A program made the translations under genes and the position numbers. From Acidobacteriota bacterium (GTDB taxonomy: Bacteria; Acidobacteriota; Vicinamibacteria; Vicinamibacterales; UBA2999), in assembly GCA_016184455.1 (NCBI GenBank), contig JACPCS010000102.1:75962-112825 (forward strand): a stretch of 36,864 nucleotides of DNA. Reading direction: 5' to 3'. The notes under the pieces are model-generated. The model was not told where the DNA came from and did not search any database. It worked only from the letters and a program-made list of their open reading frames with translations. Positions 26,720 through 33,984 of the stretch are shown piece by piece. Position 1 is the first letter of the stretch. Each line of letters starts with the position of its first letter.

Positions 26720-26948
26720 CTACTTCTGGTAGTACTGCGCGTTCACCGAGATGAAGCTCTTCCACTTCTCCGGCGTTTCGTCGAGCGCGAAGATCGCCTC
26801 GACCGGGCAGGCCGGCACGCACGTAAAGTATTTCCGTCGACGCGAAGGCCGGCTCGTCCTTGCGCGGATGTATGCAATCCACGGGGCAGACGTCGACGCA
26901 CGCCGCGTCCTTGGTGCCGATGCAGGGTTCGCAGATGATATACGCCAC
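26720..26948 (-). pseudogene. Ferredoxin gene broken by an internal deletion and frameshift
   Basis: The first part reads AYIICEPCIGTKDAACVDVCPVDCIHPRKDEPAFASTEILY from a GTG with GGAG about nine bases before it. The second part, CVPACPVEAIFALDETPEKWKSFISVNAQYYQK, is in a different frame and joins at about 26826-26835. An intact bacterial 7Fe/8Fe ferredoxin has about 11 residues (x-DPxxCIDCGA) between these parts. One base is left, so roughly 30 bases are missing, not a multiple of three, and the first two cysteines of the second cluster are lost. As written no functional two-cluster ferredoxin can be made. Either a recent genuine deletion or an assembly error. Confidence 0.85.
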
Positions 26949-27003
26949 GCGGGAGTCTCCTGAGAGCGGGCCGTGAGGGGGGAAGTATAACTCGGAGCCG
27001 CAG

Positions 27004-27447
27004 ATGGCCTGGACCACCACCCTCGTGATCCTCGCAGCAGCCGCTGCCGCGCCGGGCCCGACCGCGGCCTCGTGGCGCGACGCACCGGCGCTCGCCGCGC
27101 TCTTCGCGCCTGCCGGCCCGCGCGCCCCGGCCTACCGCGCCTCCGTCTCGCCCCTCGATCTCGACGCCGTGCTGCGAGCGCTGGCCGACGACCCCGCCTT
27201 GGTGCGCGCCCCTGGCGCGTGGGAGCCGCGCGCGCTGCCGCCGACCGACGCGTTCGGCCTCGCGGGTCGCTACGACCGGTTGCGGGTCGCGCGCCTCTAT
27301 GGATCTCGCCAACCTCGGGTCGCGCGCGGCGCCCGGCTGGCCGACGACGGCGCGCTGGAGACGTGGACGTTGATCTCGCCCTATCCGGATGCCACCCTCC
27401 GGCGACTCGAACCGGGCACGCTCCTCCTGGTCCTCAGGCGTCGGTAG
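27004..27447 (+). CDS. Secreted hypothetical protein
   Basis: A 147-residue protein with an N-terminal hydrophobic signal (TTTLVILAAAAAAPGPTAA) and a mature part of mixed character: FAPAGPRAPAYRASVSPLDLDAVLRALADD, then LPPTDAFGLAGRYDRLRVARLYGS and a C terminus with ETWTLISPYPDATLRRLEPGTLLLVL. The DDGALETWTLISPYPD stretch looks like a conserved small domain of unknown function. The region upstream has TATAAC at 26986-26991 and GGAG before the ATG. It is divergent from the ferredoxin pseudogene and upstream of the histidine kinase on the same strand. No assigned function. Confidence 0.7.
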   Translation: MAWTTTLVILAAAAAAPGPTAASWRDAPALAALFAPAGPRAPAYRASVSPLDLDAVLRALADDPALVRAPGAWEPRALPPTDAFGLAGRYDRLRVARLYGSRQPRVARGARLADDGALETWTLISPYPDATLRRLEPGTLLLVLRRR

Positions 27448-27493
27448 GTCGCGCGCCCTCGAGCGTGCGCGCTACACTACGATTCACCGGCAC

Positions 27494-29275
27494 ATGTCAG
27501 TCGCATCGTCGCTGACGAATCGGGTCTTTCTCGCCTGTACGCTGCTGGCGACGGTATCGCTCGGCTTCGCGCTCTACTTCGTGGACGAGCGGGCGTCGGC
27601 GGCGGCCGAGACGGAGCTGCGGCGCGGGCTCGCCGAGGCCGGCAGCCTGGTGCAGGAACTTGGCGAAACCCGCACCGACCAGTTGACCCGCCTGGCGCGC
27701 GTCGTGGCCGATCTCCCGAAGCTGAAGGCCGCCGTGGAAACGGGCGACGCCCCGACGGTGCAGCCGCTGGCCGATGAGTACCGCGCCGAAATCAACACCG
27801 ATCTCCTCGTGCTGACCGACGAGGCCGGACGGGTGCTCGGCCGCGCGGGGGCCGGCGCGGCCGACATGCCGTCTGAGCTCGGCGAGGTGCCGCCCACCGA
27901 GGAGCTCTCGACGTTTCGGCCGCACGCGCGCGGCGTCCTGCAGCTCGTCAGCGTTCCCGTCTTTCTCGAAGGCGCCGTGCCGGACATCCTGGGACGTCTC
28001 ACGGTCGGCGTCTTTCTCGACGATCGCCGCGCGGCGGAGCTCCGGAACCTGACCGGCAGCGAGATCGCGTTTGGCGCCGGCGGCCGCATCCTGGCGTCGA
28101 CGCTGCCGGCCGGCTCGCGCGAGGCGCTCGCGCCGGTGATGCGCGCCGCGTCGATGACGTCGGTGACGCTCGGCGAGGAAGAGTACCTCGCGCTCGTACG
28201 TCCGCTGGCCGGCACCGAATCGGCCGCGGCCGAGGCCCCCGTCGCGCTGATTCTGCGGTCGCGGACCGAGCGGCTGCAGTTCCTCGACACGATCCGCACC
28301 GCGCTGGTGGGCGTGCTGGTCGTGTCGCTGCTCCTTGCGACGCTCTTCAGCTACGGGGTCGCGCGGACGATGACGCGGCCGCTCGCGGCGATTACCGCGG
28401 CGATGCGCGACGTCGCGGCCACGGGCGACCTCACGCGGAAGGTCACGCTGAAGAGCCACGCCTGGGACGACGAGGATGCCCGCACGCTCGCGGCGGCGTT
28501 CAACACGCTCACCGAGTCGATCGCGCGCTTCCAGCGCGAGGCGGCGCAGAAGGAGCGGCTGTCGTCGCTCGGGCGGCTGTCCACGGTGATCGCGCACGAG
28601 GTGCGGAACCCCCTGATGATCATCCGGGCGTCGCTGGCGACGCTGCGCCGCGACCGCGTCTCGGCCTCCGAGCTGCGCGAGGCCGTCGCCGACATCGACG
28701 ACGAGACGAAGCGCCTGAACCGCATCGTCACCGAGGTGCTCGACTTCGCGCGTCCGATCAGGTTCGAGCTCGCCGAGGCGGATCTGAATCAAGTCTGCCG
28801 CGCGTCGGTCGACGCCGCGTGGGCCGGAGATGCCGATGCCGGCGTGGCGGTCGATCTGGACGCCGCCATGCCGCCGGTCGTCACCGACGCCGAACGGCTC
28901 CGCACGGCGCTCGTCAACATGCTCACCAACGCACGCCATGCGGTCAGTGCCGTGGCGCGCAGCGGCGCCGGCGGCGGTGCGGACGCGGCGGTCGCCGTCG
29001 CGGACGACCCGGCGGTCCGCCTCACGACGCGGGTGCGCGAGGGCCGCGTGGTCATCGCCATCCAGGATCGCGGTGCGGGGATCGCACCCGAAGACATGCC
29101 GCACATCTTCGATCCGTTCTTCACCACGCGCCGGGCCGGCACCGGCCTCGGCCTCCCGATTGCGAAGAACATCGTCGAGGGGCTGGGCGGCACGCTGCAC
29201 GTCTCGAGCCGCCCCGGCGAAGGCACCGAGGTCCGCATCGAGCTGCCGCGGTCCACGGGATCCCTCGACGCATGA
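27494..29275 (+). CDS. Membrane sensor histidine kinase with HAMP domain
   Basis: A 593-residue sensor kinase. Two membrane helices (about 11-29 and 268-290) bracket a periplasmic sensing domain of about 240 residues. A HAMP domain (about 290-345) leads to the dimerisation helix with the phospho-acceptor histidine in AHEVRNPLM (about residue 368). ATPase boxes follow: N box NMLTNARHAV, G1 DRGAGI, F FDPFFTTR and G2 GTGLGLPIAKN. The layout resembles NtrB/ZraS-type kinases that drive sigma-54 regulators, and its partner overlaps by four bases. What is sensed is unknown. The start at 27494 was chosen for the clean N terminus; TACACT at 27473-27478 could be its -10 box. Confidence 0.93.
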   Translation: MSVASSLTNRVFLACTLLATVSLGFALYFVDERASAAAETELRRGLAEAGSLVQELGETRTDQLTRLARVVADLPKLKAAVETGDAPTVQPLADEYRAEINTDLLVLTDEAGRVLGRAGAGAADMPSELGEVPPTEELSTFRPHARGVLQLVSVPVFLEGAVPDILGRLTVGVFLDDRRAAELRNLTGSEIAFGAGGRILASTLPAGSREALAPVMRAASMTSVTLGEEEYLALVRPLAGTESAAAEAPVALILRSRTERLQFLDTIRTALVGVLVVSLLLATLFSYGVARTMTRPLAAITAAMRDVAATGDLTRKVTLKSHAWDDEDARTLAAAFNTLTESIARFQREAAQKERLSSLGRLSTVIAHEVRNPLMIIRASLATLRRDRVSASELREAVADIDDETKRLNRIVTEVLDFARPIRFELAEADLNQVCRASVDAAWAGDADAGVAVDLDAAMPPVVTDAERLRTALVNMLTNARHAVSAVARSGAGGGADAAVAVADDPAVRLTTRVREGRVVIAIQDRGAGIAPEDMPHIFDPFFTTRRAGTGLGLPIAKNIVEGLGGTLHVSSRPGEGTEVRIELPRSTGSLDA

Positions 29276-30639
29276 CCACCGCGCACGGCACGATTCTGCT
29301 GGCCGACGACGAGGAGAAGATCCTGAAGCGCCTGGGCCGCGCGCTCCGCGACGAGGGGCACGAGGTCGTCGAGGCGACGACCATTCGCGACGCGCAGCGG
29401 CATCTCGCCGAGCGAACGTTCGATCTGCTCGTCGTCGACAACGTGATGCCGGGCATGACGGGGCTCGAGTTCATCCGCGAGCTGGCCCAGACAATGCCGC
29501 CCGGCGAGCGGCCGCAGATCGTCATGATGACCGCGCACGGCACGACACAGCTCGTGCGGGAGGCCTTCAAGCTGGGGGTCGAAGACTTCCTCGAGAAGCC
29601 GTTCGAGATCGACGAGCTCCTGGCGCTCGCCCGGCGCGCCGTCAAGAGCCAGCGCCTGGAGACCGAGCGGCAGTATCTCATCAGCGAGCGCGACGCCGAG
29701 TTCAATCACTACGGGATCGTCGGGCGGAGCCGCGCCATGCAGGAGGTCATCGAGCGGGCGACGCTCGTCGCCGACACCAAGAGCACGGTGCTCATTACCG
29801 GCGAGACGGGAACGGGCAAGGAGATGGTGGCGCGCCTGATTCATCACCGCAGCGCGCAGCGCGAGATGCCGCTCATCAAGGTGAACTGCGCCGCCATTCC
29901 CGAGACGCTGCTCGAGTCGGAGCTCTTCGGCCACGTCCGCGGCGCGTTCACGGGCGCGACGATGACCAAGCGCGGCAAGTTCGCGCTGGCCGACGGCGGG
30001 TCGATCTTCCTCGACGAGATCGGCACGCTCAGCACGGCCATCCAATCGAAGCTGCTGCGCGTGCTGCAGGAGCGCGAGTTCGAGCCGCTCGGCGCCGAGC
30101 GCACGCAGCATGTCGACGTCCGCGTCATCGCCGCCACCAACCGCGACCTGAAGCAGATGGTCACGGACGGCAGGTTTCAGGAGGATCTGTTCTACCGCCT
30201 GAACGTCATCCCGATCGCGATCCCGCCGCTGCGCGAGCGGCGGGAGGACATTCCGGTGCTGATCGATCACTTCGTCGACAAGCACCGGCAGCGGACCGGC
30301 AAGCGGATCGAAGGCGTGGCGGACGAGGCGGTGCAGGCGCTGCAGCGGTACGACTGGCCCGGCAACGTCAGGGAGCTTGAAAACGCGATCGAGCGCGCCG
30401 TCGTCCTCGCCACGGGCCCGATCATCACGAGCGGCTCGATCTCGCTGCTCGGCGTGACCTCTTCGCCTGTGGCGGGGCTGCCGTCGCTGCGCCTCCACCA
30501 GAACCTCGAATGGACGGAGCGCGAAACGATCCGCCGCGCACTCGAACAGGCCGGCGGCGTGAAGAAGGACGCCGCCGAGCTGATGGGCATCAGCCAGCGG
30601 GCATTGAGCTACTACCTGGCGAAGTACCGCCTCGATTGA
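29272..30639 (+). CDS. NtrC-family sigma-54-dependent response regulator
   Basis: A 455-residue regulator with the complete NtrC architecture. The receiver domain (about 1-120) has the phosphorylatable Asp near 56 ([13 protein letters not shown]) and Lys near 108. The AAA+ domain (about 148-385) has Walker A GETGTGKE (176-183), the sigma-54-contacting GAFTGA loop (223-228), Walker [10 protein letters not shown], and the arginine finger region FYRLNVIPI. The C terminus ends in a Fis-type helix-turn-helix ([22 protein letters not shown]). It overlaps the kinase gene by four bases. A sigma-54-like promoter stands 95 bases downstream, before the CuA gene, a plausible target. Confidence 0.95.
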   Translation: MTTAHGTILLADDEEKILKRLGRALRDEGHEVVEATTIRDAQRHLAERTFDLLVVDNVMPGMTGLEFIRELAQTMPPGERPQIVMMTAHGTTQLVREAFKLGVEDFLEKPFEIDELLALARRAVKSQRLETERQYLISERDAEFNHYGIVGRSRAMQEVIERATLVADTKSTVLITGETGTGKEMVARLIHHRSAQREMPLIKVNCAAIPETLLESELFGHVRGAFTGATMTKRGKFALADGGSIFLDEIGTLSTAIQSKLLRVLQEREFEPLGAERTQHVDVRVIAATNRDLKQMVTDGRFQEDLFYRLNVIPIAIPPLRERREDIPVLIDHFVDKHRQRTGKRIEGVADEAVQALQRYDWPGNVRELENAIERAVVLATGPIITSGSISLLGVTSSPVAGLPSLRLHQNLEWTERETIRRALEQAGGVKKDAAELMGISQRALSYYLAKYRLD

Positions 30640-30669
30640 TCGCGTGCTGCTTTCGCACCGCGTTTGAAA

Positions 30670-30684
30670 TTACCGATTCGGTAA
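30670..30684. promoter_or_regulatory. Perfect 7-bp palindrome TTACCGA/TCGGTAA
   Basis: A 15-base dyad with a single central base, AT-rich outside, between the regulator gene and the CuA gene. It looks like a dimeric repressor operator; the protein is not known. It lies 52 bases upstream of the sigma-54-like promoter. Confidence 0.5.
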
Positions 30685-30698
30685 CGGTCCTCCGCCGT

Positions 30699-30728
30699 CG
30701 CACCGCGCTTACAGCGCGTTTCGGTGCG
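30699..30728 (+). promoter_or_regulatory. Hairpin between regulator gene and CuA gene
   Basis: Outer arms CGCACCG (30699-30705) and CGGTGCG (30722-30728) enclose a smaller GCGC/GCGC stem. It could terminate or attenuate read-through, though no T-run follows. Confidence 0.4.
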
Positions 30729-30735
30729 CCAGGAC

Positions 30736-30751
30736 CGGCATCGTCCTTGCT
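30736..30751 (+). promoter_or_regulatory. Sigma-54-like -24/-12 promoter
   Basis: CGGCAT, five bases, TTGCT, against the consensus TGGCAC-N5-TTGCW: the GG and GC cores are correctly spaced and only two consensus positions differ. It lies 15 bases upstream of the CuA gene start, so the leader would be only about five bases. It sits directly downstream of an NtrC-type gene. Confidence 0.5.
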
Positions 30752-30766
30752 CAGCTGGTTGCTCGA

Positions 30767-31165
30767 ATGAGTGTGCCTGCCATCGGGCGGCGACACCTGA
30801 CGGCGGGCGTCATCCTCGTCGGGTGCATGCTGGCCTCCGGGATATCCTCCGCCCGTCAGGCGCCGGAGCCGCGCGTGATCGAAGTCGTGGCGAAGCGCTT
30901 CGCGTTCGAGCCCGCGGAAATCGAGGTGACGGAGGGCGACCGCGTGCAGCTGGTCCTGCGATCGGGCGACGGCGTGCATGGCCTCGAGATCAAGCAGTTC
31001 CGGGTCTCGAAGGAGATTCCGCGCGGCACCGAACCGGTCGTGATCGAGTTCACCGCTGACGCAGTCGGGCACTTTCCGATGCTCTGCTCCGTTTACTGCG
31101 GTGACGGCCACGATGACATGAAAGGCGCGCTGGTCGTGAACGCCCGTCCGGCCGCGCAACCGTAG
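30767..31165 (+). CDS. CuA-type cupredoxin lipoprotein (cytochrome oxidase subunit II-like domain)
   Basis: A 132-residue envelope protein. The hydrophobic N terminus ends in LVGC, a lipobox-like sequence with the cysteine near residue 20. The rest is a single cupredoxin domain of the COX2/nitrous-oxide-reductase type. The CuA ligands are all present: the histidine in DGVHGLEI and C-x3-C-x3-H-x2-M in CSVYCGDGHDDM. There is no subunit II membrane hairpin, so this is a free-standing CuA electron carrier or copper chaperone rather than oxidase subunit II. It begins a plus-strand cluster with a strong ribosome-binding site immediately after its stop. Confidence 0.88.
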   Translation: MSVPAIGRRHLTAGVILVGCMLASGISSARQAPEPRVIEVVAKRFAFEPAEIEVTEGDRVQLVLRSGDGVHGLEIKQFRVSKEIPRGTEPVVIEFTADAVGHFPMLCSVYCGDGHDDMKGALVVNARPAAQP

Positions 31166-31177
31166 GAGGAGCAACCT

Positions 31178-31246
31178 GTGATCAAGCGCCTGGGCCAGAT
31201 TCAGATCATCCGGCGCTGGATCGAGCGCGGTGCCCCGCGCGACTGA
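31178..31246 (+). pseudogene. 22-residue ORF, probable remnant of a cytochrome c-domain gene
   Basis: A GTG with a strong ribosome-binding site (AGGAGGA, spacing about eight) opens a frame reading MIKRLGQIQIIRRWIERGAPRD and stopping at TGA 31244-31246. The last part (QIQIIRRWIERGAP) resembles the C terminus of planctomycete-type cytochrome c domain proteins, which often end in a helix with IRRWI-x-x-GAP. Such genes commonly precede DUF5777 barrels, as here. I read this as a start and leader joined by deletion to the last codons. It could also be a real tiny peptide; the family match is from memory, not a search. Confidence 0.55.
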
Positions 31247-31259
31247 GGATCACACGATC

Positions 31260-32084
31260 ATGCTGCGACCGACCCCGTTCGTTGCCGTTCTCCTGCTGTG
31301 CGCGCTCGCCGCGCCGCCGGCCTTCGCGCAGGCGCCGCCGGACGACCCGGACCTCGATTTCAGCTTCGAGCAGCCCGACTTCACGCTGATCACGCTGCCG
31401 ACGACGCTGCGGCTGCCACGGTTCAAGAGCGCCTTTCGGGTGACCCACCGGTTCGGCCGCGCGCTCGGTCAGGGGGACTTCAGCGATCTCGTCGAGGATC
31501 TGTTCGGCCTCGACTCGGGCGCGCAGATCGGCCTCGAGTACCGCTTCGGGCTGATGCGCGGTCTCCAAGCGGGCATTCATCGCACCAGCGACAAGACGAT
31601 CGAGTTCTTCAGCCAGTACAACCTGCGGCAGCAGGGCGAGAGCTGGCCGGTCGGCGTCGGGGTGCTGGCGTCGATCGACGGCACCGACAACTTCCGCGAC
31701 AAGTATTCGCCGGCGCTCGGCGTCGCAATCTCGCGCACGATTCCGCGATGGGCGGCGCTCTACGTCGAGCCGATCTGGGTGAACAACAGCAATCCGCTGC
31801 CATCGGAGCTCGCCGACGACAACGATTCGTTCCTCATCGGGCTCGGCGCGCGCGTGCGCATCCGGCCCACCGTCTATCTCGTGGGCGAAGTCGTGCCACG
31901 CGTGGCCGGCCACGACCCGGGCGTGACGCACGGGACCTTCGGCATCGAGAAGCGGGCCGGCGGCCACATGTTCCAGCTCAATTTCTCGAACGGGTTCGGG
32001 ACGACGATGGGACAGATCGCGCGCGGCGGCCTCAACAACGACGACTGGTACCTGGGGTTTAATATCTCGAGGAAGTTCTTCTGA
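31260..32084 (+). CDS. DUF5777 family outer-membrane beta-barrel protein
   Basis: A 274-residue exported protein (signal about 1-23, AFAQ). The mature part has alternating strands typical of a barrel: LPRFKSAFRVTHRFGRAL, GAQIGLEYRFGLMRGLQAGIHR, KTIEFFSQYNLRQQ, ALGVAISRTIPRWAALYVEPIW, LIGLGARVRIRPTVYLVGEVVPR and the end GFNISRKFF with a terminal aromatic residue. This matches the DUF5777 barrel family, often encoded with c-type cytochromes and cupredoxins and suggested to serve electron-transfer or lipid systems. GAGG lies about eleven bases before the ATG. It is followed by the cupredoxin lipoprotein with a one-base overlap. Confidence 0.85.
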   Translation: MLRPTPFVAVLLLCALAAPPAFAQAPPDDPDLDFSFEQPDFTLITLPTTLRLPRFKSAFRVTHRFGRALGQGDFSDLVEDLFGLDSGAQIGLEYRFGLMRGLQAGIHRTSDKTIEFFSQYNLRQQGESWPVGVGVLASIDGTDNFRDKYSPALGVAISRTIPRWAALYVEPIWVNNSNPLPSELADDNDSFLIGLGARVRIRPTVYLVGEVVPRVAGHDPGVTHGTFGIEKRAGGHMFQLNFSNGFGTTMGQIARGGLNNDDWYLGFNISRKFF

Positions 32085-32491
32085 TGGCCAGCTGTTCAGT
32101 ACGCGTGGCCGCGCTCACGATGGCCCTGGCCGCAGCGGCATGCGGTGGAGGCGACAGCAGTTCGACGCCGACCTCCCCCACGCCCAGCCCTGGAGGCGGC
32201 GGATCGAGCGGAGCGACGATCACCATCACTGGGAGCGGCGTGTCACCGCGTACGGTCACCGTGTCCGCCGGCTCCCGCGTGACGTTCGTCAACAACGACA
32301 GTCGTCCGCACGACATGGCGTCGAACCCGCACCCGTCGCACACCGACTGCCCCGCGATCAACGATGTCGGCTTTCTGCAGCCGGGCCAGAGCCGTCAGAC
32401 CGGCAACCTGAACACTCCGCGCACGTGCGGGTTCCACGATCACAACCGCGACAGCGACACATCGCTGCAGGGAACGATCACCATTCAGTGA
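32084..32491 (+). CDS. Cupredoxin-like lipoprotein
   Basis: A 135-residue lipoprotein (cysteine near residue 20, AAAACGGGD) with a Ser/Thr/Pro/Gly-rich linker to about residue 45. The rest is a cupredoxin-like domain: ATITITGSGVSPRTVTVSAGSRVTFVNNDSRPHDMASNP, then PGQSRQTGNLNTPRTCGFHDHNRDSDTSLQGTITIQ. The candidate copper ligands are the histidine in RPHDM, a cysteine and two histidines in RTCGFHDH, in the usual order (His ... Cys ... His). The linker and single domain suggest a surface or periplasmic copper carrier. It is the last gene of the cluster and overlaps the barrel gene by one base (TGATG). Confidence 0.88.
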   Translation: MASCSVRVAALTMALAAAACGGGDSSSTPTSPTPSPGGGGSSGATITITGSGVSPRTVTVSAGSRVTFVNNDSRPHDMASNPHPSHTDCPAINDVGFLQPGQSRQTGNLNTPRTCGFHDHNRDSDTSLQGTITIQ

Positions 32492-32506
32492 ATCTGCGAA
32501 TCAGGG

Positions 32507-33208
32507 TTACTCCGAGGTTTCTCCGGGCCTCAGCTCCAGCACCTGCACGCCTGCCGGTTCGACAAGCCGCCTGAATTCCTCCGGGCTGCCGGTCAGCATC
32601 GGAAACGTTCCCCAGTGCATCGGCACGGCCTGCCGTATACCCAGCAGCTCGCATGCCTTGGCGGCCGCGGCCGGGCCCATCGTGAAGCGATCGCCGATCG
32701 GCAGAAACGCAATGTCGGGACGGTACAGCTCCCCAATCAGCCGCATGTCGCCGAAGAGCGCCGTGTCGCCCGCAAAATAGATCGTCGTCTCGTCCTCGAG
32801 CCTGACCACGAAGCCCGCCGGCTCGCCCATGTACGCCATCTGTCCGTCATCGATATAGCCGCTGCTGTGGCGGGCGTCGGTCATCGCGACATGCAGGCCG
32901 GCGATCTCCTGCGCGCCGCCCTTGTTCATCGGCGAGACATTCGACACGCCCTTCCGGCGCAGCCAGTCGCACAGCTCGAAGATGCCGACGACGGGCGCGC
33001 CGCTCTCGCGCGCGACCGTCAGCAGATCGCCCATGTGATCGCTGTGCCCGTGCGAGACGAGCACCAGGTCGGCCCTCGGCGGCTTCTTCATCGACGCGGG
33101 ACACGCCGGGTTGTCGACGAACCATGGATCGAACAGCATCTTCTTCCAGCCGGGCGTCTGGAGCAGGAACGTGCTGTGGCCGTACCACGTGATGCGGAGC
33201 TTGTTCAT
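32507..33208 (-). CDS. UPF0173 metal-dependent hydrolase
   Basis: A 233-residue metallo-beta-lactamase-fold protein of the UPF0173 (YtkL) type. The N terminus MNKLRITWYGHSTFLLQTPG and the metal site HGHSDHMGD (near residues 53-61) are diagnostic; further ligands appear in TDARHSSGYID, YFAGDTALFGDM and AVPMHWGTFPML. Activity is unknown; a cytosolic hydrolase. Its ATG at 33208-33206 is separated by only two bases from the left octamer array of the four-helix-bundle locus. TAGATT at 33222-33227 (minus strand) could be a -10 box within the array. Confidence 0.92.
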   Translation of the reverse strand: MNKLRITWYGHSTFLLQTPGWKKMLFDPWFVDNPACPASMKKPPRADLVLVSHGHSDHMGDLLTVARESGAPVVGIFELCDWLRRKGVSNVSPMNKGGAQEIAGLHVAMTDARHSSGYIDDGQMAYMGEPAGFVVRLEDETTIYFAGDTALFGDMRLIGELYRPDIAFLPIGDRFTMGPAAAAKACELLGIRQAVPMHWGTFPMLTGSPEEFRRLVEPAGVQVLELRPGETSE

Positions 33209-33210
33209 TT

Positions 33211-33256
33211 ACGGATTGACGAATCTACGAATTGACGGATTGTATTGTGAGGATTG
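33211..33256 (+). repeat. Octamer array, left arm (ACGGATTG type)
   Basis: Four phased 8-bp units ACGGATTG, ACGAATCT, ACGAATTG, ACGGATTG at 33211-33242, with a looser copy AGGATTG at 33250-33256. It is the inverse of the array before lipA. Confidence 0.85.
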
Positions 33257-33280
33257 ACGTCTTTACCACGCTTCGGCGCT

Positions 33281-33312
33281 CAACCCGTGGCAATAAATGC
33301 AATCGGGCTACG
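33281..33312 (+). repeat. REP-like imperfect hairpin upstream of four-helix-bundle gene
   Basis: CAACCCGTGGCAATAAATGC followed by AATCGGGCTACG forms a short imperfect stem (CCCG/CGGG plus GCA/TGC). It resembles REP-type hairpins with CCCGTGGC stems seen in other genomes; assigned by resemblance only. Confidence 0.35.
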
Positions 33313-33372
33313 ACACCTCGCGATATTTCCGAAGAACATTGCGTGGCATGGCCACTGCAGGAAGATGCGCAC

Positions 33373-33783
33373 ATGAACCCGCGCGTCGAGGAACTTAAGC
33401 GTCGCACCTTCGCGTTCGGCCTGCAGGTTATCCGCTTCTGTCGAACCCTTCGGCGACGCTGGGAGGGTCGCGAGCTATCCGACCAGTTGTTTCGAGCCGG
33501 CACGCGGGTCGGCGCTCATTATCGGGCTGCATGTCGAGCGCGGTCACACGCCGACTTCGTGGCGAAGCTCGGGTTCGTCGTCGAAGAAGCGGACGAAAGC
33601 GTCTATTGGCTCGAGATGAGTGACGCGGCGGCGATTATGAAGGGACCGGAACTCCAATCGCTTCTCAACGAATCGCGGGAACTCTCGCGAATATTCAATC
33701 AATCGCAGCTGACTGCGAAGCAGAATGCGGCTGCGTGGCGTCGGGCACTCTCCACCGGGGCGGCTTCGGCTCACGGGGCCTGA
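33373..33783 (+). CDS. Four-helix-bundle protein (23S rRNA intervening-sequence protein family)
   Basis: A 136-residue helical protein matching the S23/four-helix-bundle family: VEELKRRTFAFGLQVIRFCRTL, LSDQLFRAGTRVGAHYRAACRARSHADFVAKLGFVVEEADESVYWLEM, LLNESRELSRIFNQSQ. The family is known from proteins encoded in 23S rRNA insertions and from accessory proteins of diversity-generating retroelements; free-standing copies are common and unexplained. The ATG at 33373 has AGGAAG nine bases upstream. The gene lies between inverted octamer arrays that end at the start codons of the neighbours, as if a cassette had been inserted into an ordinary divergent promoter region. The last ten residues or so are not family sequence. 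Confidence 0.85.
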   Translation: MNPRVEELKRRTFAFGLQVIRFCRTLRRRWEGRELSDQLFRAGTRVGAHYRAACRARSHADFVAKLGFVVEEADESVYWLEMSDAAAIMKGPELQSLLNESRELSRIFNQSQLTAKQNAAAWRRALSTGAASAHGA

Positions 33784-33829
33784 TGAACTCGCGCGACCCC
33801 GAATAGACAACAATTCACTTACGCTTTCC

Positions 33830-33919
33830 TCAGTGCCCGTCATCCCATGTGACGGCGTCGGCAATGATTTCTCCCGCGATCCGATCATCCACATCCATCG
33901 TGAACCTGTAGCTGCGCAT
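33830..33919 (-). CDS. Possible 29-residue ORF
   Basis: An ATG-started frame reading MRSYRFTMDVDDRIAGEI and on to WDDGH, ending in TGA at 33832-33830, lies between the four-helix-bundle gene and lipA on the opposite strand. The acidic, ordered-looking sequence could be a real small protein or the remnant of an older gene. No Shine-Dalgarno sequence or -10 box was found, so confidence is low. Confidence 0.2.
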   Translation of the reverse strand: MRSYRFTMDVDDRIAGEIIADAVTWDDGH

Positions 33920-33934
33920 GTGTTGCGCCAACGA

Positions 33935-33970
33935 AATTCGTCAATTCGTAAATCCGTAAATTCGTCAATT
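33935..33970 (+). repeat. Octamer array, right arm (ATTCGTCA type)
   Basis: Phased 8-bp units ATTCGTCA, ATTCGTAA, ATCCGTAA, ATTCGTCA, reverse complements of the 33211-33256 units. The arms are about 700 bases apart and face each other. The array runs into the lipA -10-like box. Confidence 0.85.
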
Positions 33971-33975
33971 ACACT
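33970..33975 (+). promoter_or_regulatory. -10-like box TACACT, lipA
   Basis: TACACT ends ten bases before the ATG at 33985 and abuts the ATG at 33976. The identical hexamer precedes the small-protein gene at 34926. Spacing is less ideal than at the other sites. Confidence 0.35.
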
Positions 33976-33984
33976 ATGGTACTG

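Noticed and set aside
26720..26948. Programmed ribosomal frameshift in ferredoxin
   Set aside because: Several codons including two cluster cysteines are absent, so a frame change alone could not give a normal protein.
27497..29200. Long minus-strand frame across the histidine kinase
   Set aside because: Opposite strand holds all kinase motifs; the shadow has no recognisable domain.
28789..30498. 569-codon minus-strand frame across the sigma-54 regulator
   Set aside because: Antisense shadow of the Walker/GAFTGA-bearing gene.
33373..33783. Diversity-generating retroelement (Avd protein)
   Set aside because: The family match includes Avd-like proteins, but no reverse transcriptase or template/variable repeat is near.
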